A stretch of 44,860 nt of DNA from an uncultured Bacteroidia bacterium (lineage in GTDB: Bacteria; Bacteroidota; Bacteroidia; Bacteroidales; F082): NCBI GenBank assembly GCA_902783365.1, contig CACZQL010000109.1:1-44860 (forward strand), read 5' to 3'. This document shows, piece by piece, positions 1-7,547 of the stretch. The notes beneath the pieces are model-generated. The model was not told the DNA's origin. It made no database searches and saw only the letters and a program-made list of their open reading frames with translations. The translations under genes and the position numbers were made by a program. The stretch's first letter is position 1. Every line of letters starts with the position of its first letter.

Positions 1-78
1 AGAGGGATTCGAACCCCCGAAACCTTTCGGTTTAACGGTTTTCAAGACCGCCGCTATCGACCACTCAGCCATATCTCC
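1..78 (-). tRNA. tRNA-Ser (anticodon UGA), 3' end cut by the window edge
   Basis: Read on the minus strand, the sequence begins GGAGATA-TG-GCTGAGTGG. It has a five-pair anticodon stem (GCGGT/ACCGT) around loop CTTGAAA, so the anticodon is TGA. A long variable arm and a T arm with TTCGAAT follow. The long variable arm and UGA anticodon identify a serine tRNA for UCA-type codons. The last six acceptor bases, the discriminator base and any CCA lie outside the window. Confidence 0.95.
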
Positions 79-114
79 GCTGCAAAATTACAACTTTTTA
101 TTTTCTTACAAGCT

Positions 115-149
115 TTTTCGCGAAAAAAAATTTTTTTTGCCTATCTTTG
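115..149 (+). promoter_or_regulatory. Probable promoter of the GWxTD gene
   Basis: TATCTTTG at 142-149 matches the Bacteroidetes -7 element TAnnTTTG and lies 25 bases before the chosen ATG. No clean TTTG is found 19 bases upstream; the nearest T-rich match is TTTTCG at 115-120. The -7 call is reasonable and the -33 call weak. Confidence 0.5.
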
Positions 150-173
150 CACCTTGATTTAAACAATGTCATC

Positions 174-1664
174 ATGAAAAGAATCTGTTTGTTTTTGTTG
201 ATAGGCCTCATGGCTTCCCTGCCCACCTCGGCGCAAAGCAAAAAGGCCGTACAGTCCTTCCTCTCTTATACTACTTATAATATCCCTGGCGGGACCCCCT
301 TCATCGAAAACGCCCTCGCCTTCGATTGCTCCTCCGTGGTTTACAAAGAGTTCGAGCCCGGCAAGTTCAAGGCCACCGTGGAAGTGCAAACCATCTTCAA
401 ACAAGGCGATAAGATCTGCAACTTCTCCAAAGTCGCCCTCGACAGCCCTGTGGTCACCGACACCACCCACCTCACAGGGTCCTTCCTCGACCAGCAGCGC
501 TTCGGCCTCGAAAACGGCGAATACCACATGGAAATCTCCATCAAAGACCTGAACAACACCTCGCAAACCCCCTTCGTGGCCGACCAAACCGTGGTGGTGC
601 AATACCCCGACGGTCAACCCGCCGTGTCGGACCTGCTGCTCGTGGATTCTTATTCCTCGGCTGCCCAACCCTCCAACTTCACCAAAAACGGCTACAACCT
701 CATCCCCAGGGTCTATTCCTTCTATCTCGCCAACAACCACGAGCTCACTTTCTATGCCGAGCTTTATAATAGCGACAAATACTTCAAGGACAAAGGACAA
801 TATTTGGTCAACTATTATATTGAATCCTACGAGTCGTCCGTGAAGATGAAGGATTTCAGCTTCAATAAGAGAATGAATGTGGGAGAAGTGAATGTCTTAC
901 TCAACACCTTGGATATCAGCCAGCTTCCTACCGGAAACTATTATCTCGTGGTGGAGATGCGCGACCGTTCCAACAACTTGTTGGCTTCCAACAGCACCTT
1001 CTTCCAACGCTATAATCCCAAGGCTGAGACCGATTTGGCCGACCTTGGGTCCGCCCCGGTCTCCGGCACTTTCATCCCTGAGAACCTCTCCATGGACTCG
1101 CTCCGCGAGAGCCTGCGCTGCCTCGACCCCCGCTGCTCCGAGGCGGAACGCGACTACATGTACAACCTGGTCAAGACCGACGACGCCAAGACCATGCGCC
1201 AGTTCCTCTACACCTTCTGGGCCAACCGCCAACCCCTCGACCCCAAAGGCGCCTGGGAGGAATACTGGGCCCAAGTGCAGCGCGTCAACGCCTCCTATTC
1301 CACCAAGGTCAAGAAAGGCTATATGTCCGACCGCGGCTATGTGTATCTGAAATACGGCACCCCCGACAAGATCTGCGAGGAACCCTTCGAGCCCGGTGCC
1401 TATCCCTACGAGATCTGGCACTTCTACCAAGTGGCCAACCAACGTAACAAACACTTCGTGTTCGTCTCCAAGGATATGGTTACCAACGACTACGAGCTGA
1501 TCCATTCCGATGTGGTGGGCGAAGTCAACAACCCCCGCTGGCAGATGGTCATCTATTCCCGTTTCTATGGTCCCGACTACTCCAACGACATCATCGACCA
1601 GGAGGCACCTCTGATCGAGACCTATGGCACCCGCGCCGGCGACCTCTACCGGAACCCAAGATAA
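174..1664 (+). CDS. GWxTD domain-containing secreted protein
   Basis: A 496-residue protein starting at MKRICLFLLIG. This ATG gives a standard signal peptide ending around SAQS; the upstream in-frame TTG at 147 would spoil it. The N-terminal and middle parts look like beta-rich extracellular domains. The C-terminal part, from about residue 345, carries the GWxTD signature in the variant form GYMSDRGYVYLKYGTPD (about residue 382), followed by the usual WHFY and NDYELIHS stretches. The family is widespread in Bacteroidetes; its molecular role is not established. The two genes downstream make lipid A and add sugars, which suggests an envelope context without proving a link. Tryptophan to tyrosine and threonine to serine in the name-giving motif are the only oddities. 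Confidence 0.85.
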   Translation: MKRICLFLLIGLMASLPTSAQSKKAVQSFLSYTTYNIPGGTPFIENALAFDCSSVVYKEFEPGKFKATVEVQTIFKQGDKICNFSKVALDSPVVTDTTHLTGSFLDQQRFGLENGEYHMEISIKDLNNTSQTPFVADQTVVVQYPDGQPAVSDLLLVDSYSSAAQPSNFTKNGYNLIPRVYSFYLANNHELTFYAELYNSDKYFKDKGQYLVNYYIESYESSVKMKDFSFNKRMNVGEVNVLLNTLDISQLPTGNYYLVVEMRDRSNNLLASNSTFFQRYNPKAETDLADLGSAPVSGTFIPENLSMDSLRESLRCLDPRCSEAERDYMYNLVKTDDAKTMRQFLYTFWANRQPLDPKGAWEEYWAQVQRVNASYSTKVKKGYMSDRGYVYLKYGTPDKICEEPFEPGAYPYEIWHFYQVANQRNKHFVFVSKDMVTNDYELIHSDVVGEVNNPRWQMVIYSRFYGPDYSNDIIDQEAPLIETYGTRAGDLYRNPR

Positions 1665-1674
1665 CCCCTTGTGT

Positions 1675-2565
1675 ATGAAGAAAATCGGTTTTTGGCTGTT
1701 TCTGTGCGTCGCCTATGTGAACGCCATCACACCGTTCGGCTTGCTTTACCTGAAGAGCGACCTCTACGCCTTCCTCCTGTATCATGTTTTGCGCTATCGC
1801 AGGAAAGTCGTCCGCGACAATTTGGTCCGGGCCTTCCCCGAGAAATCCCTTAAGGAGATCAAAAAAACAGAAAAACAGTTCTATCACAACTTGGTGGATC
1901 TGGCCGCGGAGATGTGCAAGATGTTGACCCTAAAGCCTGAGCAATTATCCCAACGGGTGACCTTCACCAATCCCGAGATGGTGGAGGAGCTCCGCCAAAA
2001 AGGCAAGGGCGTGTTCCTGAGCCTTCCGCATTCCGGCAACTGGGAATGGCTTTGGAAGCTGCAAGGCACCGTCTCCAATCACAAGCCTTACGCCATCTAT
2101 AAGAAAATGGAGAATCCTTTCTTCGACCAGTTTGTGTTCAACTTGCGCACCAGCCATGTCGAGGACAAAACGACCCTGGTCGAGACCCGTTCGTTCCGTT
2201 CCGTGCTGGAGCGATGGAGGGGAACCCCTTCGTCCGTGCTGCTCCTCGGCGACCAGTCGCCCCGAGGCGTCGCCACCGACTATTGGACCGAGTTTCTGCA
2301 CCGCGACACCTGCTGGTACACCGGACTGGAAGTGCTGGCGCGCGACCTTGACTACGCTGTGGTGTATGTGGAGATGGACCGTGTGAAGCGCGGGCATTAC
2401 GAAGTGACCTTCAAGATGATCTGCGAAACCCCCGAAAATCATCCGCAAGGTGCCATTCTGGAACAATATGTGAGGCATTTGGAGCGTTTCATAGACCGTC
2501 ATCCCGACAACTGGCTGTGGTCGCACCGCCGGTGGAAACATTCAAGACAACCCCAAAACGCATGA
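1675..2565 (+). CDS. Lipid A biosynthesis acyltransferase (LpxL/HtrB family)
   Basis: A 296-residue inner-membrane acyltransferase that adds a secondary acyl chain to lipid A. The start MKKIGFWLFLCVAYVNAITPFGLLY gives the expected N-terminal membrane helix; an earlier in-frame ATG at 1624 would overlap the GWxTD gene and add an unlikely tail. The catalytic HX4E motif is visible as HSGNWE (about residue 120). It is followed further on by the conserved GDQSP segment and the LEVLARDL stretch typical of the family. It begins 10 bases after the GWxTD stop, and its stop overlaps the next start as ATGA, so the three genes form an operon with probable translational coupling. Length fits the family. 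Confidence 0.92.
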   Translation: MKKIGFWLFLCVAYVNAITPFGLLYLKSDLYAFLLYHVLRYRRKVVRDNLVRAFPEKSLKEIKKTEKQFYHNLVDLAAEMCKMLTLKPEQLSQRVTFTNPEMVEELRQKGKGVFLSLPHSGNWEWLWKLQGTVSNHKPYAIYKKMENPFFDQFVFNLRTSHVEDKTTLVETRSFRSVLERWRGTPSSVLLLGDQSPRGVATDYWTEFLHRDTCWYTGLEVLARDLDYAVVYVEMDRVKRGHYEVTFKMICETPENHPQGAILEQYVRHLERFIDRHPDNWLWSHRRWKHSRQPQNA

Positions 2566-3590
2566 AAAAGGTAGCGGTCGTCATATTAAACTACAACGGC
2601 AAGAAGTTCCTGGAACAGTTCCTGCCCAACGTCATCGAGAACACCGATGACGATTTGGCGGAGATTGTGGTGGCCGACAACGCCTCCACCGACGGCTCCG
2701 TGGAGTTCATGCGGGAGCGTTTCCCCGACATCAGACTGATTGTCAACGACTCCAATGGGGGCTTTGCGACAGGTTATAACCTGGCGCTGAGGCAGATTGA
2801 CGCGGAGTATTTCGTGCTGCTGAACTCCGATATCGAAGTGACTCCCCGTTGGATCGAGCCGGTCATCGACCTGATGGACGCCGACCAGGAAATAGCCGCT
2901 TGCCAGCCGAAGATCCTCTCGTATTACGACAGGGGGAAGTTTGAGTATGCCGGGGCCTCGGGTGGTTTCATCGACCGCTATGGCTATCCTTTCTGTCGCG
3001 GAAGGCTGTTCCAGCATCTGGAGGAGGATCATGGCCAGTATGACGAGCCTTGCGAGGTGTTCTGGGCCACGGGTGCCTGCATGTTCGTCCGCGCCGAGCT
3101 GTATCTACAGGCCGGCGGGCTCGATGACTCGTTCTTCGCCCACATGGAGGAGATCGATTTCTGCTGGAGGATGAAGAACCTGGGCTTCAAGATTTACTGC
3201 TGCCCGCAGTCGAAAGTCTATCATATCGGCGGTGGCACTTTGCCGAAAAGCTCGGCCCGCAAGACCTTCCTGAACTTCCGCAACAACCTCTCGCTGCTAT
3301 ACAAGAACCTGCCTTCGCGGCAATTGTTTTGGACGCTTCTCTACCGTATTTTCCTCGATTGGGTGGCTGCGTTGAAGTTCTTGGCCAACGGCGGCTTGGG
3401 CGACTTCTGGGCCGTCATCCGCGCCCATTTCGCGTTTTACGGGCGCATTCCCTCCATGCGGAAGAAACGCCACACCATCGACCACCGTCGGGTGGGTCAG
3501 GTCTATCAGCGCAATATCGTCGTGGAGAATTTCCTTCGGGGAAAGAAACGTTACACCGACCTAGACCCCAAGTATTTCACGCACTCCTAA
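2562..3590 (+). CDS. GT2 family glycosyltransferase
   Basis: A 342-residue GT-A fold glycosyltransferase starting MKKVAVVILNYNGKKFLEQF, the standard beginning of family 2 enzymes. Nucleotide-sugar binding features include VVADNASTDGS and the DxD-like segment LLNSDIEV (about residues 85-92). An ATGACM region and the acceptor-side segment GGLDDSFFAHMEEIDFCWRM follow, typical of WbbL-like rhamnosyl or related transferases. A hydrophobic amphipathic segment around residues 255-285 may dock on the membrane. The start codon overlaps the acyltransferase stop by ATGA. The donor and acceptor cannot be told from sequence; lipopolysaccharide or a related glycan is an inference from the neighbour. Its last 30 bases overlap the end of convergent aroQ. 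Confidence 0.9.
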   Translation: MKKVAVVILNYNGKKFLEQFLPNVIENTDDDLAEIVVADNASTDGSVEFMRERFPDIRLIVNDSNGGFATGYNLALRQIDAEYFVLLNSDIEVTPRWIEPVIDLMDADQEIAACQPKILSYYDRGKFEYAGASGGFIDRYGYPFCRGRLFQHLEEDHGQYDEPCEVFWATGACMFVRAELYLQAGGLDDSFFAHMEEIDFCWRMKNLGFKIYCCPQSKVYHIGGGTLPKSSARKTFLNFRNNLSLLYKNLPSRQLFWTLLYRIFLDWVAALKFLANGGLGDFWAVIRAHFAFYGRIPSMRKKRHTIDHRRVGQVYQRNIVVENFLRGKKRYTDLDPKYFTHS

Positions 3591-3983
3591 GGCATACCCC
3601 TCCAAGCCTTGGCCAGAGATGCATCGCCGGCAGGCTTCCGCCGTGAAAGAATGCCTGCGGTAGGCCTCGCGCTGGCTGATGTCGGAGATGTGGACCTCGA
3701 CCACCGGCACGCCGATGGCCCGGATGCAGTCGGCGATGGCGATGGAGGTGTGGGCGTAAGCCCCCGGATTCATCACCACGCCCAAGTATCGCCCGTCCGC
3801 CTCCTGAAGCTTGTCAATCAAACTCCCCTCGTGGTTCGACTGAAAATAGTCGAAGCCAACCTCCGGAAACCGGGCCTTGAGAACCTCAAAAAACGCTTCA
3901 AAAGAGGTTTTCCCGTAAATTTCAGGCTCTCTTTTGCCCAAAAGATTCAAATTTGGGCCATTTATGATTAAAATTTTTTCCAT
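3561..3983 (-). CDS. aroQ: Type II 3-dehydroquinate dehydratase
   Basis: A 140-residue cytosolic enzyme of the shikimate pathway that converts 3-dehydroquinate to 3-dehydroshikimate. All hallmarks of the small type II family are present: IINGPNLNLLGKREPEIYG with the catalytic tyrosine, the SNHEGSLID loop, NPGAYAHTSIAI with the catalytic histidine, and EVHISDISQRE. Length fits the dodecameric enzyme. It is transcribed alone on the minus strand from an AT-rich divergent region shared with the aldo/keto reductase. Its final 30 bases overlap the end of the glycosyltransferase gene tail to tail. Confidence 0.97.
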   Translation of the reverse strand: MEKILIINGPNLNLLGKREPEIYGKTSFEAFFEVLKARFPEVGFDYFQSNHEGSLIDKLQEADGRYLGVVMNPGAYAHTSIAIADCIRAIGVPVVEVHISDISQREAYRRHSFTAEACRRCISGQGLEGYALGVREILGV

Positions 3984-4034
3984 GAATGCAAAATTAGAAA
4001 AAAATATTCTTATATTTGTAGCAAATTTCGGCTT
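3984..4034. promoter_or_regulatory. Divergent promoter region of aroQ and the aldo/keto reductase
   Basis: This 51-base AT-rich gap holds TATATTTG at 4011-4018 facing right and TAATTTTG (minus strand, 3989-3996) facing left. Both fit the Bacteroidetes -7 element TAnnTTTG. No convincing -33 element at the 19-base spacing was found for either. Confidence 0.55.
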
Positions 4035-5054
4035 ATGAAAAGGATATCTATTGGCAATACCGGCTTGAAGGTTAACAAGAACGGTTTTGGAGCATTACCG
4101 ATTCAGCGTGTCAGCATGAAAGAAGCGGTGTATCTGCTCAGAAAAGCATTCGACAACGGAATTGATTTTTATGACACTGCTCGTTTTTACACGGATAGTG
4201 AGGAGAAGCTCGGGGAGGCCTTGTCGGGATGTAGGGACAAGGTGGTGATCGCTTCCAAGACGGGAGCCACCACGGTGGAGGAATTCTGGAAAGACCTCCA
4301 TGTGACCTTGAACAACCTCAAGACCGACTATCTTGACATCTATCAGTTCCATAATCCCGATTACTGCCCGAAGCCCGGCGACAAGGCGGGTTTGTACGAC
4401 GCCATGAAGGTGGCCCAACGCCAAGGCAAGATTCGCTTCATTGGCATCAGCAACCACCGTCAGGGTGTTGCCTTGGAAGCCATTGAGAAAAACATCTACG
4501 ACACCATCCAGTACCCCTTCTCGTACCTCTCATCCAACGAGGATGCGGCTATTGTGGAGGCTGCCCGTAAACGCGGCATGGGCTTCATCAGCATGAAGTC
4601 GCTCGCCGGTGGCCTTATCACCGACTCCGCCCTGGCTTACGCCTTTCTCGACCAGTACGACCACGTGCTGCCTATCTGGGGCATCCAGCGCGAGAATGAG
4701 CTCGACGAGTTCATCTCCTACCAAACCAACGCCCCCGAGATGAACTCCATGATGTGGAAAAAGGTGGAGGAGGAACGCAAGAGCCTCTCTGGCGACTTCT
4801 GCCGGGGCTGCGGCTACTGCATGCCTTGCACCGTGGGCATCCAAATCAACGACTGCAACCGCATGAGCCTCTTCCTGAAACGCGCCCCGCTCAGCGTCTA
4901 TTTCACCGAAGAATGGGCCGAGAAGATGAAACTCATCGAAAACTGCGTGCATTGCAACCAATGCATCGATAAATGCCCCTATAACCTCAATGTGCCAGAC
5001 TTGCTGAAACGCAACTACGACGATTTCATGGAAGCTTGGAAAAATCGCTCCTGA
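4035..5054 (+). CDS. Aldo/keto reductase with C-terminal 4Fe-4S ferredoxin-like domain
   Basis: A 339-residue predicted oxidoreductase of the COG1453 type. The N-terminal TIM barrel keeps the tetrad: Asp and Tyr in NGIDFYDTARFY, Lys in VIASKTG and His in YQFHN. After about residue 250 the protein switches to a cysteine-rich part with FCRGCGYCMPC and CVHCNQCIDKCPYNL, two clusters expected to bind iron-sulfur centres. The substrate is unknown. The fusion suggests electron transfer between the Fe-S centres and the barrel, in keeping with an anaerobe. It stands alone; the promoter of the B12 locus begins 15 bases after its stop. Confidence 0.9.
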   Translation: MKRISIGNTGLKVNKNGFGALPIQRVSMKEAVYLLRKAFDNGIDFYDTARFYTDSEEKLGEALSGCRDKVVIASKTGATTVEEFWKDLHVTLNNLKTDYLDIYQFHNPDYCPKPGDKAGLYDAMKVAQRQGKIRFIGISNHRQGVALEAIEKNIYDTIQYPFSYLSSNEDAAIVEAARKRGMGFISMKSLAGGLITDSALAYAFLDQYDHVLPIWGIQRENELDEFISYQTNAPEMNSMMWKKVEEERKSLSGDFCRGCGYCMPCTVGIQINDCNRMSLFLKRAPLSVYFTEEWAEKMKLIENCVHCNQCIDKCPYNLNVPDLLKRNYDDFMEAWKNRS

Positions 5055-5069
5055 TTTTTCAAAATTCTG

Positions 5070-5099
5070 TTGCGCATCAAAACTTTATTGCTAATTTTG
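5070..5099 (+). promoter_or_regulatory. Promoter of the cobalamin riboswitch operon
   Basis: TTG at 5070-5072, a spacer of exactly 19 bases and TAATTTTG at 5092-5099 match the Bacteroidetes sigma-ABfr consensus. Transcription would begin a few bases later, immediately before the riboswitch. Confidence 0.8.
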
Positions 5100-5107
5100 T
5101 AGCCGAT

Positions 5108-5262
5108 ATTCGGTGTCCGCAAGGACTCAATAGGGAATCGGGTGTGAATCCCGTACAGTTCCCGCTGCTGTGTCGGTTGGACGCTTGCCCGTATGCCACT
5201 GTCTGACGCTGGTCGGATGGGAAGGCGGCAAGTTGAGACCCAAGTCAGAAGACCTGCCTTAT
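5108..5262 (+). promoter_or_regulatory. Cobalamin (B12) riboswitch
   Basis: The class is recognised from its conserved boxes in the correct order: CGGTGTCC, AATAGGGAATCGGGTG, TGAATCCCGTACAG, CCCGCTGCTGT, TGCCACTG, GGGAAGG and finally AGTCAGAAGACCTGCC, the B12 box (5243-5258). Cobalamin binding normally represses the downstream genes. No oligo-T terminator follows before the first start codon, so control of translation or of a non-canonical leader structure is more likely than simple attenuation. Boundaries are approximate because outer helices are not conserved in sequence. Confidence 0.95.
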
Positions 5263-5336
5263 GTCGTAAAACAAAGCTTTCGGGATAAGAGCTGGCCTTC
5301 TTATTAATTAAATAAGGTGTCCAACACCGTCCTTGA

Positions 5337-5369
5337 AGTTTTGAGTGAATGTATTATTAACTTAAAACT
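5337..5369 (+). promoter_or_regulatory. Leader hairpin between riboswitch and first gene
   Basis: AGTTTTGAGT (5337-5346) pairs with ACTTAAAACT (5360-5369) over ten positions, one of them a G-U wobble, around a 13-base loop. It ends 7 bases before the ATG at 5377. A second smaller hairpin, GGTGT-cca-ACACC, sits at 5315-5327. Either could be part of the expression platform; this is inference. Confidence 0.5.
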
Positions 5370-5376
5370 CAACATT

Positions 5377-6570
5377 ATGCGTTTCAAAAACTTTACCCTT
5401 TTGTTCCTTCTGGGAATTTTCGGCATGTTCTCATCCAATCTTCATGCCCAACAAGATGCCTCCATCAACCCCGCCGACATCCGTTATTGGATTGGCGAAG
5501 GCTCCAACGAGGTGATGTTTATTGTCAACTGGGCCGAGCCCGACACGGCACTGGCCTGGGGTTTCCGCTTTAGCGAGGAAACCATTACTGTGAAAGAAAT
5601 GATGGCCCAAATCGACGCGGCGGACTACCGTTTCACGATGGACGCCACCGACACCTACGTCAGCAATCTTACTTTTGACGACGGCTATTACCAACTCAAT
5701 GGCTCCGAATACGGTTTTTGGATGTACAACGTCAACGGCGAGATGGCCTGGGAATACTATGATACCCAAATCGTCCGCAATGGCGATTACGTGAAATGGG
5801 GTGACACCGAATGCGGCACCATCATCGACCCTGAGAACTGGGTCTATGTCTGGGAAAAGGAAGTCGTCGCTGTGTATCCCCTCGCTGAAGACGCCACCAT
5901 CGCCCCTGAAGAGATCCTCTACTGGGTGGGCGAAGGCCCCAACGAAGTGGTGTTCATCGTGAACTGGGCTGAACCCAACATCGCCCTCGCCTGGGGCTAT
6001 CGCTTCTCCGAGGAATCCGTCCTCGTGAAAGACGTGATGGATGCCATCAAAGAAGCTGACGGTCGCTTCGACTATGGCGCCGGTGCCGGTATGGTCGATG
6101 AAATCAAATTCATTGCCGGCGACCAGATCTATGCCCTGGCAGGAATGTGGTGGATGTATGTGGTGAATGGCCAAATGGCCTGGTACGGCTATGATGAGCA
6201 AACCGTGGTGAACGGCGACTACATCAAGTTCGGCGACGAGTCCTGCGCCACCGACCTCGGCCACTGGAACTACGTGTGGGAAACCCCGGTATGGCCGGTC
6301 TCGGTCAACACCTCGGTGAACGAGAGCGCCTCAAGCCTCGCCATGTTCCCCAACCCCGCCACCTCCTACACCCAGCTGGATGCCCGTAACTGGAACGCCA
6401 ATGCCGTGGTGACGGTCTCCGACCTCCAAGGCAGAATCCTTGGTAGCTACACTTTGAGTGGCAACAATGAACCCGTCATGATAGAGACTTCCAACTATGA
6501 GGCAGGTGTCTATTTCGTGACCGTGAGTGACGCCACCCGTTGCCAGACCCTGAAACTGGTGGTGAAATGA
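5377..6570 (+). CDS. T9SS-secreted protein with two transcobalamin-like (DUF4430-type) repeats
   Basis: A 397-residue secreted protein. The chosen ATG gives a signal peptide ending SNLHAQ; upstream in-frame codons lie in the leader. Two tandem copies of about 145 residues follow. Each has YW(I/V)GEG, (V/M)xFIVNWAEP and ALAWG(F/Y)RFSEE, then a (W)MYxVNGxMAW stretch and NGDY(I/V)K(W/F)GD. The last part (W, VNG, NGDYIK) resembles the DUF4430 or transcobalamin C-terminal-like fold, an inference from motif spacing. The C-terminus (MFPNPATSYTQLD to LVVK) is a T9SS sorting tail, so the protein should reach the cell surface or be released. As first gene after a cobalamin riboswitch, it is a strong candidate for extracellular capture of cobalamin or another corrinoid. 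The stop overlaps the next start as ATGA. Confidence 0.82.
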   Translation: MRFKNFTLLFLLGIFGMFSSNLHAQQDASINPADIRYWIGEGSNEVMFIVNWAEPDTALAWGFRFSEETITVKEMMAQIDAADYRFTMDATDTYVSNLTFDDGYYQLNGSEYGFWMYNVNGEMAWEYYDTQIVRNGDYVKWGDTECGTIIDPENWVYVWEKEVVAVYPLAEDATIAPEEILYWVGEGPNEVVFIVNWAEPNIALAWGYRFSEESVLVKDVMDAIKEADGRFDYGAGAGMVDEIKFIAGDQIYALAGMWWMYVVNGQMAWYGYDEQTVVNGDYIKFGDESCATDLGHWNYVWETPVWPVSVNTSVNESASSLAMFPNPATSYTQLDARNWNANAVVTVSDLQGRILGSYTLSGNNEPVMIETSNYEAGVYFVTVSDATRCQTLKLVVK

Positions 6571-7541
6571 GAAAAGTCTTATCCATATTTTTAGTTGTTC
6601 TCCCGTTTCTGTCGGTGGCGCAGTTTGCGCCCCCGGCAGGGCAGGAGGGTAGTACCGCCATCAACGCCGACTCGTCCCTGTTCGTGGGATGGGCCACCGG
6701 CTGTGTGGTGGAACGCGGCCCCGTGCGCATCGACCGCCCCCAGATGGGACTGGCATCCTACGGGGTGGAGGCCGACGCCCTGGGCAAAGCCAACGATACC
6801 CTGGTGGTGAGCCTGGGCGATGGCGGCAATGCCGTCCTCACCTTCGCCTCTCCCATTTATAACGGCGAAGGCCCCGACTTCGCGGTGTTCGAGAACCCCC
6901 TCATGTATGCCGAAGACACCACCCTCTTCTTCCTCGAACTGGGTTTCGTCGAGGTGAGCTCCGACGGGGTCAACTACCTGCGCTTCCCGGCCATCTCCAA
7001 CATCCCTGCTGAGACCCAGGTGGGCTCCTTTGCCTGTACGGACCCCCGTCTGGTGCATAACTTCGCCGGGAAATACGCCCCTCATTACGGCACGCCTTTC
7101 GACCTCGACGACCTGCCTGAGTCGGAGCTTGTCGATGTGAACCATATCACCCACGTCCGCATCGTGGATGTGGTGGGCACCATCAAACCGGAATACGCCT
7201 CTTACGACTCGGAAGGCCATATCGTCAACGACCCCTGGCCCACGCCCTTCGCCTCTTGCGGCTTCGACCTCGACGCCGTCGGCGTCATCCATGATTTGGC
7301 CCACAGCGGAGTGCAGGAACAACCCCTCCAAACCATGGTGATCGCCCCCAACCCCGTCGCCAGCACCCTCTTCGTGCAATGCGACAAGATGGTCTCGGTG
7401 AGCGTTTGCTCCCTGACCGGACAGCAACTCCTTCGCGCCGAAGGCAATACCCTCGATGTGTCGGCGCTCCCCGCAGGCATCTATCTCGCAAGGATCGTCA
7501 CCGAAAGCGAAACCTTGGTGAACAAGTTTGTAAAAAAATAA
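6567..7541 (+). CDS. T9SS-secreted surface protein of the B12 operon, function unknown
   Basis: A 324-residue protein. The ATG at 6567 overlaps the upstream stop and gives a signal peptide ending SVAQF. One large domain follows (about residues 20-245), with conserved-looking landmarks VSLGDGGNAVLTF, NGEGPDFAVFENP, VEVSSDGVNYLRFP, AGKYAPHYGTPFDL, HVRIVDVVGTI and FDLDAVGVIHD. Proteins of this pattern occur as extracellular proteins in several phyla, sometimes with sorting tails; no biochemical role is known to me. The C-terminus (IAPNPVASTLFVQ to VNKFVKK) is a T9SS tail. Riboswitch control and its place between the transcobalamin-like protein and a BtuG-like lipoprotein imply a part in corrinoid binding. 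Its DNA has the GC-rich third positions of its neighbours, so there is no sign of recent transfer. Confidence 0.8.
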   Translation: MRKVLSIFLVVLPFLSVAQFAPPAGQEGSTAINADSSLFVGWATGCVVERGPVRIDRPQMGLASYGVEADALGKANDTLVVSLGDGGNAVLTFASPIYNGEGPDFAVFENPLMYAEDTTLFFLELGFVEVSSDGVNYLRFPAISNIPAETQVGSFACTDPRLVHNFAGKYAPHYGTPFDLDDLPESELVDVNHITHVRIVDVVGTIKPEYASYDSEGHIVNDPWPTPFASCGFDLDAVGVIHDLAHSGVQEQPLQTMVIAPNPVASTLFVQCDKMVSVSVCSLTGQQLLRAEGNTLDVSALPAGIYLARIVTESETLVNKFVKK

Positions 7542-7547
7542 TATAAT

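Noticed and set aside
5097-5376. Leader coding for a longer first B12 protein from 5317
   Set aside because: The extra 20 residues would come from the structured leader and spoil the signal peptide that starts at 5377.
5431-6264. Open frame of 277 codons on the minus strand opposite the first B12 gene
   Set aside because: It is an antisense shadow of the tandem repeat. Its repeated look comes from the duplication on the coding strand.
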